Source: Paracamarosporium sp. OC-R06-R3 (Eukaryota > Ascomycota > Dothideomycetes > Pleosporales > Didymosphaeriaceae). Taken from it: 64,000 bases of DNA. The translations under genes and the position numbers were made by a program. Below the pieces are notes generated by a model that saw only the letters and a list, made by a program, of their open reading frames with translations, was not told the DNA's origin and did no database searches. The stretch spans positions 310,001 through 374,000 of the forward strand of contig JACVRA010000050.1 of assembly GCA_019828545.1 (NCBI GenBank), in the 5' to 3' direction. Positions 56,293 through 64,000 of the stretch are shown piece after piece. The first letter of the stretch is position 1, and each line of letters opens with the position of its first letter.

Positions 56293-57776
56293 CACTCAAG
56301 CATGTTTCCGCTGGACTATGAGGCTGGTATTATTATTTTTTAAGATAGCATAGAGCGCCATGGGGCAAAGAACACTCCATCACGTCTGTCAAATTGAACT
56401 ACACCTCGTGAACTACGGTCACGAGAAGTTAAACAGCTTTCTTCGTTACTTATGTAATGTTGTAGTATTAGCATCAAGATAACTTATACACGCATCAGCG
56501 CGTGGATAGTGGGTAGAGGTGGAGGTAGGTTCTTCAGTGCCATTCTCTACATTTTGAGAGAGAAATATCCGTCAGAAAAACCCCGACGGAGGAGGCCAGG
56601 ATCGAAGGCGAACTCCAAAAGCAGAAAGAACTCCTCGCACGAGAGCATGCCAAGACAAGGACTGAAGATGTGTAGGACATTGAAGAATCGAGATGAGATC
56701 TTGGAGTAGAGCACTTGTGAGTCATTCTGAGGCATTTTCTAGTTGGTATGCTGACGCCGCTGACTCTAACACATTCTATTGATATTGATTGAAATGGAAG
56801 TATACAGTCTGTCTTTGGATATATTTCTCCTTACATTGACTAATATCGCTAGTAGTTATATGTGAGGTATTATGTTTAGCATAAGATCAAGACAGGGAGG
56901 AATTGCGAGACTCGTGAGGACATAGTGGTTCCTTAGGAAAGCTCGATGGCTTGTGACAATAAGAGTAAAGTGTCGACTTGGTGGCTTCTTTCCTGTGTTT
57001 CAGTTCTTCTAAGAAAGCTCTAGTCTCGATATCCGTCCAATAGCCAGAGTCTAGTCAATCCTAGCGCCATAAAGGGAAAGGTAGAGATACCGGTTGCAAA
57101 TCTACCAGAAGTTACGATCCTATCGAAAGCTTGTTGGTCAAGTCATACTGCGATGGTAAATACGTTGAACACAAGTCTTACAGTAAGATTTCTGGCTAAA
57201 AACAATAGTATATCCGCTACGAGTACCTTCACGCTTATCAAATCGATTGCGAGCTCCCTGTACCGAGGGCGATCCTCCCCCGTCGTCCCATCCGCATAAC
57301 AAGACCAATTTTGAATTAGCAATACGTGGTTCGGAAGCCCCTTGGAATGATGGAATTCAGTGCCTAGGCTGTTACCTTGCGCCATTATGGGACAAATAAC
57401 CGGGCATTAACGGGGTGTCTCGCACCATATTTCTATATGACCTGCTAAGCAATCTGCACTTCCGCATGCAAAGAATTGCTTGTTTGCTCAAAAGAATCCG
57501 CTCCAACATCCAATGTTAGCCTTGTCGCCATACAGACTAAATTGTGCTCCGAACGCTTGACAAGTAGTTGATTCGATCTCTGTGCGTTTGCTTGTAACGT
57601 CACATTGCTCTCTGGAGGTCACTTTCAAGTTCACATTCACACTCACCACCAGATTATTCATAGGTCGATCTCGGCTTCGGGCTTGGCAAGCAAATCTAGC
57701 GCCCACAGTTGATCAAGTTCATTCCTTTTGCGCTTCGTATCATTCCCACCCACACTGCGGTGATCCACGAACAGGG

Positions 57777-58660
57777 ATGGTGCAAACTTCGAGGAGGGCT
57801 TTCCATGTACCAAAGAGGATGACTCTAAGACAAGCCGAGAAGACGATATCCAGAAAGACAGGTTCAAAAACGCCGGCGTCAGCGCAGTCTCTCAGCCCGC
57901 CGCACAAACCCCTGCTGTTAAGTCCTATAGCCAAGAAGTCCAAATCGAATACCTCACCAATGATGAAACCAGTAAGTAACTAGCATCATGGGTAATCACA
58001 GTTGTTTGACCATACATAGCAGGGCAGCGTTCGCAAAAGTGTCGAAACTAATGCTTTAACACCCCTGAGGAGCACGTTGCTTGCCAAACTAGAGATGCAG
58101 CGAAAATGGAACCGAAAGGAATTAGTACGCCAGGAAAAGGCTATGAAAGTACGACAGCAGAAAATGGGAAACGGGTTCTTCTGCAATAGCCGCTGGATCG
58201 TTCCGCAGATAAGGAGGCCTTTCATCGTCAAGATCGAGACTGGGAGCGAGGGGAGCGCTGGAAACCCGATCGTATTAGCAGATGGAGAACCGTCCACCAA
58301 GGCCGTTGCCGTCGTGAATTCTATTACTCCCAACAACATTATTCGAAAGGTACGCGATCTTCCACCTGTTTTGCCAGTAAGCTGACTTGACTCAAGGGTC
58401 CCCTGCATGAAGTCCTCTCCCAATCTGGAGATGTAAAGGACAGGAAGGCGTTGAAGACAAGAATGGGTCGGGGTCCGGAAATCACATCCAGCTTCGATCG
58501 TCGGTACCCTCAGATTGCAGAGATGATTCAAGATCAGATTTTGGATGGGGAGGACGACAGTGATTCTCTGATTGATTTCGTGGTCAATGACGAGAATCTC
58601 TATGGAGATGAGATGATGCAACGCAAGGCTCTTACTCCTCGCGGAGACCTATGGCTGTGA
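57777..58660 (+). CDS. Hypothetical protein, orphan gene at AT-rich border
   Basis: Three exons (57777..57971, 58023..58349, 58397..58660) encode 261 residues with all junctions in phase 0. I do not recognise a domain. The protein starts basic and Ser/Pro-rich (RRAFHVPKRMTLRQAEKTI), has a strongly helical charged stretch (LEMQRKWNRKELVRQEKAMK) and ends with an acidic segment (MIQDQILDGEDDSDSLIDF). There is no signal peptide. The three splice junctions, each with good signals and sensible protein on both sides, argue that it is real. The first exon frame remains open upstream to 57582, so the start could lie further 5'. Confidence 0.6.
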
Positions 58661-59833
58661 GCACTATCTCTAAACGGACCAAATCTTCTGGATATTAATC
58701 CATGTTCAGAAGGCATTTTCTCTTTCACATCAATATGCTGATACAGGGAAATATGCAGCAAGCGTGCAAGAAACTGCAATGATGCTAATAGATGACGGTA
58801 TCTTTCCAGAGACAGTGTGATACAGCGATATCTACTGCTACATAGAGTGCATGGCGTACAGTTCATGGCATTGTGGCACAAACAAACATACAATGTACTC
58901 AGGCTAGAGAAAAATGATACACAACACTGTCACTGTTAGAAAGGCTTTTTTATACATGTCAAATGTTTGTATCAACCAAAAAATGCAACAAGTTTTACTC
59001 TTTGTCCTATCCACAGCGATTTTTAGGATCTTTAAGTCTTCTCATCACAGGCTTTTATGGAGCCGCCACACCCTCTACCGATAATTCATCACTAATTTAT
59101 GGCTTTACATGTAAAAAATGTTGCAGATATTAATTTTTGTTTCTACATCTATCATACTGGAAATCAAGGTGCAACTCGAGTGATTACACAGGAGTCTAGG
59201 GACTTGATACCTCCCTCTAGTGCTTCAAGAAATGATGATTTGAGGCCATGTGACGCTTGTGCTTCATTCTACCCAAACATATGCCTGCTGTTACTTGTCT
59301 TCCATCATTTTGCCATGATTCTTTCCTCAATTCTTTTTTCGTGGGCCTTTGTAGTCGTAGGAGAATCGGGCTCTTGTAAACACTGTTGCATGTTTTTCAG
59401 GTATTCTTCAGATTGTTCTCTTGAATCTCAGACACCCAGTATCCCCTTATGAAGCTTCTTTTGGTTAGCGCCTGGTTCAGCCTGAATCGCTGAATTAAAT
59501 GAAAGCGTGATGGATAGAGACTAGGGCACTCTTGTAGTTCTAGTATCGTTCACATCGTGACTAAAGACTAGACTTAGATATCTTTGGCGGGTGAGGTTCG
59601 CATGATGCACGTCAAATCGAAATTGGAGCTACTGCCAGGACTCTGTCTGTAAGAGTCGCAGCCACATACCTCAATGAGTAGAAGATCTGTTTGGCCAAGT
59701 GTCCAAATATCTCAGGTTGAACTTAAGCATCGAAGTCGGTTCATAGCCTCGCATTGCACAGCAGTTTGCAGACATCATGTCGGTAATAAATGCCGGAAGT
59801 GTACTAATATAGCACTCAGTGGAGAAGCCCTCT
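58661..59833. other. Intergenic region with coding-like scraps
   Basis: No supported gene. On the minus strand around 59300..59420 a short frame (EEYLKNMQQ, KAHEKRIEERIMAK, then stop) looks protein-like but has no start or acceptable upstream exon; it may be a relic. Confidence 0.5.
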
Positions 59834-61018
59834 TCAACGCCGTTTAGGATGTTTCCGGCGCCGCTGGTGCAGAGGGGTAGAGTCGTTTCGGCGCCGGGCG
59901 GCGTTCTCTCCACGATCTGTAGTCTGAACCGCACCTTCTAATGCATCCTCGGCAATATCAGTCGTTTCATCATCATCTAGATCTTTCTGAACGGTAGCCT
60001 TCTCTTCTAATAGCTGCTGATTGTCCACAGGGTTCTGGCTTGTCCCCAAAACCCTCGGTTCTTTCAATAGAAGGGGCTGCTCTGCCAGCCCCAGCCTCGA
60101 CATCGCCAGCTCCCACCAGCCTGGCGTGGGAGGCGTCCACTGTCCAATGTCGACAACATATTTCTTTTGCTCCTCAGGCAGATTCATCCACACAAAAGGC
60201 TTATTACTGTTCACCCTTCCCTCTATTGTGAAATCGCCGATCTCTTCCGGGATTTTGAGCGCCTCCACGATCACGATTGGCTGGTATGCTGGGATCAGGA
60301 GGTGGAGCATGACAGGACGAACTTTACGTCCCTGCTTCTGCGCCCGGCGCTCTCGGTCCTTGCTGATGCATTTTCGTGCCGCCATCATGAAACTGAAAGC
60401 TGTGTCGATTTGGTTGGTGTAACCGCAGAATCCAGGACCCAATGGGTTCGCCTCTAACAAATGGTAGAATTTAGGGTACCAGTCGTTGTCCGGATGATAG
60501 ACGAAGAACCAGTGTTCGTATGCCGGATCGTCTGATGTTTGCCCCAGCCTTTCGCGCACCATCTCGTACACGTACTGAGGAAAATCCTTCTGCGCCATCA
60601 GAGCTGTCTGCGCAGCAAGAGCTGTGGACACATCCTTGATTTGTGCTGCGATAAGATGGAGGGCTTGTACTCCCTGGTATGTGAGTACCACGTTTGCACC
60701 GATGCCGATGGCGGTGGTAATGGTGTTGAAAGTGGTTAGGATTTTGACGGTGTCGCAAAACGAGCGACCCATGACCTGCATCGAAGGAACGAAGGCATCT
60801 ATACGATCTACAATCTTGGATGCTTTAGGTAGGAATTCGTTAAGATTTGCAGCAGTCCCATTGGCGTTGTGCATCAGCTCCCCAGCTTGAAGAATGCCCT
60901 CTACTGCCTGGACGGTCTTGACGAGTGGAGGTACTTGTTTGGCAGCTTTGGTGACATTTTTGAAAGACTTGGAGCCGAAAAGAGTGGACAGGACGGTTGG
61001 TCGGTTGGTGCTCGCCAT
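59834..61018 (-). CDS. Protein of unknown function beside a HET-domain gene
   Basis: One exon of 394 residues from the methionine at 61018 (an in-frame ATG at 61081 adds 21 residues). I do not recognise a named domain. The N-terminal third is helical with a hydrophobic stretch (TTAIGIGANVVLTYQGV) that could associate with membrane; a central block is rich in aromatic residues (EHWFFVYHPDNDWYPKFYHL, FCGYTNQIDTAFSFMM), and this is followed by VRPVMLHLLIPAYQPIV. The C-terminus is acidic (DLDDDETTDIAEDALEG), then very basic (RRRKHPKRR). No signal peptide. It is same-strand with, and 580 bp downstream of, a HET-domain gene, so a role in fungal non-self recognition is a guess only. Confidence 0.72.
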   Translation of the reverse strand: MASTNRPTVLSTLFGSKSFKNVTKAAKQVPPLVKTVQAVEGILQAGELMHNANGTAANLNEFLPKASKIVDRIDAFVPSMQVMGRSFCDTVKILTTFNTITTAIGIGANVVLTYQGVQALHLIAAQIKDVSTALAAQTALMAQKDFPQYVYEMVRERLGQTSDDPAYEHWFFVYHPDNDWYPKFYHLLEANPLGPGFCGYTNQIDTAFSFMMAARKCISKDRERRAQKQGRKVRPVMLHLLIPAYQPIVIVEALKIPEEIGDFTIEGRVNSNKPFVWMNLPEEQKKYVVDIGQWTPPTPGWWELAMSRLGLAEQPLLLKEPRVLGTSQNPVDNQQLLEEKATVQKDLDDDETTDIAEDALEGAVQTTDRGENAARRRNDSTPLHQRRRKHPKRR

Positions 61019-61598
61019 TTGTGAGGTGGTTTTTGGGACGCATGGGGGGTGTGAGTCCAATATAGCCACCGCGGGATCCACACCGCCACTTAGACAGTAC
61101 GTGGCACGTTAGCGTAGTTTCGAAACCAGCGAACAAATATCTGCGCGGACTGCAGCTACGATAGAGTACTGCACAATCTCGATTCCACTTCACATGTGCT
61201 TGCAAAGGCGATGAACTCTACTGAAAGTTGCTACGAGGTGTTGGTAATGTTACACCAGCTTTGTCGGTCCAATCTGAGCAGCTGGGACTCGCGCCACCCA
61301 ACCAATTAGTACTAGCGTAATAGATTTCGGTCGCTAAAGTTTTGCGGCGTGTTATCACTCATGTTGTATCGCTGGTCGCTCGACGCTCCTATACACCACA
61401 ATTAAGACAGATGTACCCGTAAGCTCTTGTAATCAGTAGACCGTTCTTCCTCACATTCGAGTCAACGGCAAGGTTATGATGGCTCTACTTTACAGTAGGA
61501 ACCAAGCATGATACCAGAAACAAGATTCTCTGCACGATTCCTGCCCGCAAAATACCTCATAGTCTATCCGGCTACTTGTCAGGCCTTATTCCAGGATC
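61019..61598. other. Intergenic region
   Basis: No supported gene. It separates two same-strand genes and should contain the promoter of the downstream one. Confidence 0.55.
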
Positions 61599-63329
61599 TC
61601 AAACAATTGCAAACTCTATTACAGCTTGCGTCGCAATCTCCTCAATCCACGCATCATCTAAATTTTCATCCTCTACCAAGCCATCCACATACGCCAGCCC
61701 CACCAATCGATACGCACCATCAACCTCCTTTCTCTGATCTTTCCGAAGTACCACAGGCATCTGACTCAAATGTGGTATGATTGCCACCACGTCTCCATCT
61801 TGCGCAAGACTCGCCGTAATGCCGTGGCGTTCCATTCCGTCCATCATTAAGACTTTCCTCCCGCAAAGTTTGGCAAAGCATAGCTGGCGCAATACTAAAG
61901 ATTCATAGCCTGGGAGCAAGGGATCATCTAGCATGGTACGCAGTTTGTCGATGGAGCGTAGTCGGGCATGTGGAGTATTTGAGAGCAGCGCGATTGCAAG
62001 ACGCGCTTTACTCCATAATGGCAAGAATTTTTCCTCTGTCAGCAGGTGCTTGAAAGTTTCAGCGATGCGCTCTATAGGCTCATCGAGGCGTGGAAACGTG
62101 TAGACAACGGTGCATCGTGCTAGCACACGACCACTGCAAAATAGCACGTTCCCTTCGATTCGGGGCCTAGGAGGGGTTTCTTGCCGGAGCAGACCGGCCA
62201 TAACTTTGAATGAGTAGTACTGGCTGTCTGTGGTGGAGCTGGCTGCATCTGCAAGGAGATCAGGCATCCATGACGGGGTGTTTGCGTTTTGAAGACGGTC
62301 GTTGTAGAGACAGTGAGCATGTAGCAGCCAGGCTAGAGCGTCCTCATGCCGTGAATGTAAGTGCAAAACTAGTTCACAGAGTACTTCTAGGTATGGTCGC
62401 GCGTAATCTGGAGGCAAGGCTTCTTTGGTCCCCTTGGCAAGACCGTAGAGTGCATACACGCGGTCTCGCGGATTCTGGCATTTTCGAGTCGCTGTGAGAT
62501 ATACAAGTGGTAGTAAGCTCATCCTTTTGAGCTTCTTCGCAGTCGATTTGTGGTCAATGTTGAGCATTGCTGACATGTTCGCTATGAGATCCCAGTCTGC
62601 TGTTGCGTTGGACCATTCGTCGCGGTACCATGCTTCACCTTGCTTGGTATTGAGGATGCGGTTCGTCCACTTATCAATATCGTTGACAACCTTCAAGATC
62701 GCTTGTCCGGAACATACATGACTTCCGCACAGCAGCACCGGCTCTTTCTTAGCAAGGTGATATTCTTGAAACGTCCACATGCGCTTCCAGTACTGCAGCG
62801 AGACGAATTCGAACGCGCCTAACTCGACCCGCAGATGATATCTTGCCTTAGCCTCATCCAGATCCTCGATACCATCACCGCTAGCGTCCGCATTGAGGCT
62901 CATGACTTTCTGTGTATGTAAGAGCAGCGCATCGATCGTAGGCGTCGACGCCCCCAACCAAACCAGAACCTGCTCTGCGCCCATGTACACCCTGTCCATC
63001 AGCGGCACCTGCACGTTCTTCTCCAGGATGTTACATTGGTCAATGCACAACGCGTCTACCCAGAGAACCCGCGGCCGCTGTGCATCCCGTAGCACGCGCA
63101 GCGCAGCATCGAGGTTCATAGTCACGTCGCATACCTGACCGTCGACAAGAACTTCCTTACTGCCGATATCGCTGCCCCAAACGTAGGAAAGTGCCTCGTA
63201 TGGCGGCGCGTCATCGAGAGAGATGGTTTGAAGGCTGCAGTGGATGGCGTCGGTAGGTCTACCGGGGTGTAGAGTTAAGGTGCGAATTTCAGAGCGGGAT
63301 GCATTGAGGGGATCATATTGAGGTGGCAT
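61599..63329 (-). CDS. HET-domain (heterokaryon incompatibility) protein
   Basis: One exon of 576 residues. The HET domain is at the N-terminus: IRTLTLHPG, then YEALSYVWG, VTMNLDAALRVLRD, LWVDALCIDQ, and the trailing RVYMGAEQVLVWLG. QYWKRMWTFQEYHLAKKEPVLLCG follows in its usual place, and CQNPRDRVYALYGLA is the common mid-protein motif. The C-terminal half is the variable part and ends with GDVVAIIPHLSQMPVVLRK and YRLVGLAYVDGLVEDE, typical of these genes. HET-domain proteins trigger cell death on hyphal fusion of incompatible strains, or act in general stress and non-self responses. There is no second domain such as NACHT or ankyrin. Confidence 0.93.
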   Translation of the reverse strand: MPPQYDPLNASRSEIRTLTLHPGRPTDAIHCSLQTISLDDAPPYEALSYVWGSDIGSKEVLVDGQVCDVTMNLDAALRVLRDAQRPRVLWVDALCIDQCNILEKNVQVPLMDRVYMGAEQVLVWLGASTPTIDALLLHTQKVMSLNADASGDGIEDLDEAKARYHLRVELGAFEFVSLQYWKRMWTFQEYHLAKKEPVLLCGSHVCSGQAILKVVNDIDKWTNRILNTKQGEAWYRDEWSNATADWDLIANMSAMLNIDHKSTAKKLKRMSLLPLVYLTATRKCQNPRDRVYALYGLAKGTKEALPPDYARPYLEVLCELVLHLHSRHEDALAWLLHAHCLYNDRLQNANTPSWMPDLLADAASSTTDSQYYSFKVMAGLLRQETPPRPRIEGNVLFCSGRVLARCTVVYTFPRLDEPIERIAETFKHLLTEEKFLPLWSKARLAIALLSNTPHARLRSIDKLRTMLDDPLLPGYESLVLRQLCFAKLCGRKVLMMDGMERHGITASLAQDGDVVAIIPHLSQMPVVLRKDQRKEVDGAYRLVGLAYVDGLVEDENLDDAWIEEIATQAVIEFAIV

Positions 63330-64000
63330 AGTGGGTCAGTAAAAAAACCTTGAAGCCTTTTGTAGAATTCAACAGACGAGATGACTTTATAAGCATCTGT
63401 ACATAGGCGCTGACGTGGAAACTAAGGTATGGGGGCGGAAACATAGTAGGAAATGCATGCGAGGTTGTGGCGTGGTATTACTTCGCCACAATGTATGCGT
63501 ATGTCATATATATATGCAAGTGACTGATCCCTAGAAATGTTATCGTGAATGCGCAGGCTTATTATGTTCTACTATCGCAATCTACTTTATAGGTAATAGA
63601 AAAGCTATTTTAAAAATGTAATGTAATCTGAGTAGTATGACTATGCTATTTATATAACAATCCCTATAACAAAGCCAGTTTCACTGCATTTCGAACAACA
63701 TCAGGCATAACGTTCGGTCCACAGACACCGCAACTTTGATGCCCTTCACCTGCCAACACATCATTTCTAGCATGTCGACACAAAACAGATGCAAATCAAT
63801 TTAGTGGTAGTCAGATACATGAAAAATGCTTATTATGCGCCTCCTTTTACACTTATTTGAGGTAGTATTGTCACGTTGCTCTCTAGAGAGTGGCGCATGA
63901 CGATGATGATCTCAAATTCGTTTGTGTTACTATCAGTGATATTTTCAGCATCGTTGCCATCACGGTCTTGATATACATCCTGCATTCAATCTGGTTTCAA
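63330..64000. other. AT-rich end of window
   Basis: No supported gene. The first part should contain the HET gene promoter. Confidence 0.5.

Larger units (their letters stand above)
54528..57776. other. AT-rich gene-poor region with one tRNA
   Basis: Over 3.2 kb holds no supported protein gene apart from the tRNA gene. The region is visibly AT-rich compared with the gene-bearing parts. A coding-like scrap near 56560..56680 reads in one frame as EARIEGELQKQKELLAREHA, then meets a stop; it may be a decayed gene or element relic. A TA-rich microsatellite is at 56279..56292. Confidence 0.6.

Noticed and set aside
57143..57385. 80-codon minus-strand frame starting MAQGNSLG
   Set aside because: Partly protein-like but isolated, no domain, no partner exon with support, and inside the AT-rich block.
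59099..59452. 117-codon plus-strand frame
   Set aside because: Cys/Phe/Ser-rich reading of AT-rich DNA; the opposite strand looks more protein-like in pieces, so this is unlikely to be a gene.
1..64000. CRISPR arrays, bacterial operons, intact transposons, viral genes, rRNA
   Set aside because: None seen; the window is fungal nuclear DNA with spliced genes, and repeats present are simple microsatellites or minisatellites.

Overview
The window looks like nuclear DNA of a filamentous ascomycete. Genes carry short introns (mostly about 50-65 nt) with GTAAGT-like donors, CTAAC/CTAAT-like branch points and CAG/TAG acceptors. Gene families are typically fungal: PTH11-like rhodopsin-domain receptor, Zn2Cys6 and fungal bZIP regulators, F-box proteins, hybrid histidine kinase and HET-domain protein. 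A secreted pectate lyase and a secreted GH43 enzyme suggest a plant-associated or saprotrophic fungus. The overall mix fits Dothideomycetes, probably Pleosporales, but no species can be named from sequence alone. I support 28 protein genes and one tRNA gene.

Layout. 0-7 kb: 3' part of a rhodopsin-domain membrane protein, a five-exon PL1 pectate lyase, a secreted beta-propeller (lactonase-like) protein and an atypical bZIP regulator. 7-14 kb: peroxin PEX3, a GT8 glycosyltransferase and a coiled-coil protein. 14-19 kb: two convergently placed F-box proteins with a small beta-carbonic anhydrase between them. 19-24 kb: a divergent alpha/beta-hydrolase and SDR pair, then a secreted GH43 enzyme and a possible small gene behind a poly-A tract. 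24-29.5 kb: a GAF-containing hybrid histidine kinase with a reading-frame problem just before its H-box, next to a LigB/DODA-type dioxygenase lacking one expected metal histidine. 30-35 kb: an atypical SDR, a Zn2Cys6 factor and a CMT1-like mannosyltransferase. 36-44 kb: an acyl-CoA dehydrogenase ending in SKL, a SUN-domain (Slp1-like) membrane protein and a HAL/Sat4-type kinase. 43.7-46.6 kb: a long gene-free stretch rich in short GC-rich repeats. 46.6-54.5 kb: a CaMKK/Ssp1-like kinase, the TRAPP subunit Bet5/TRAPPC1, and the divergent ribosome-biogenesis pair LTV1 and LSG1. 54.5-59.8 kb: an AT-rich, gene-poor stretch with a tRNA-Thr(AGU) gene, coding-like scraps and one orphan gene. 59.8-63.3 kb: a conserved-looking protein of unknown function next to a HET-domain protein, both on the minus strand.

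How the genes relate. Most blocks are ordinary housekeeping neighbours. Functional links that can be argued are LTV1-LSG1 (40S and 60S maturation sharing a 231-bp intergenic), PEX3 with the SKL-tailed acyl-CoA dehydrogenase (both peroxisomal but 29 kb apart), and the wall-degrading enzymes PL1 and GH43. The most unusual observations are the kinase frame break, the substituted catalytic or binding residues in three proteins (dioxygenase, bZIP, SDR), and the HET/unknown pair beside the AT-rich block. I found no virus-like element, CRISPR array or intact transposon.
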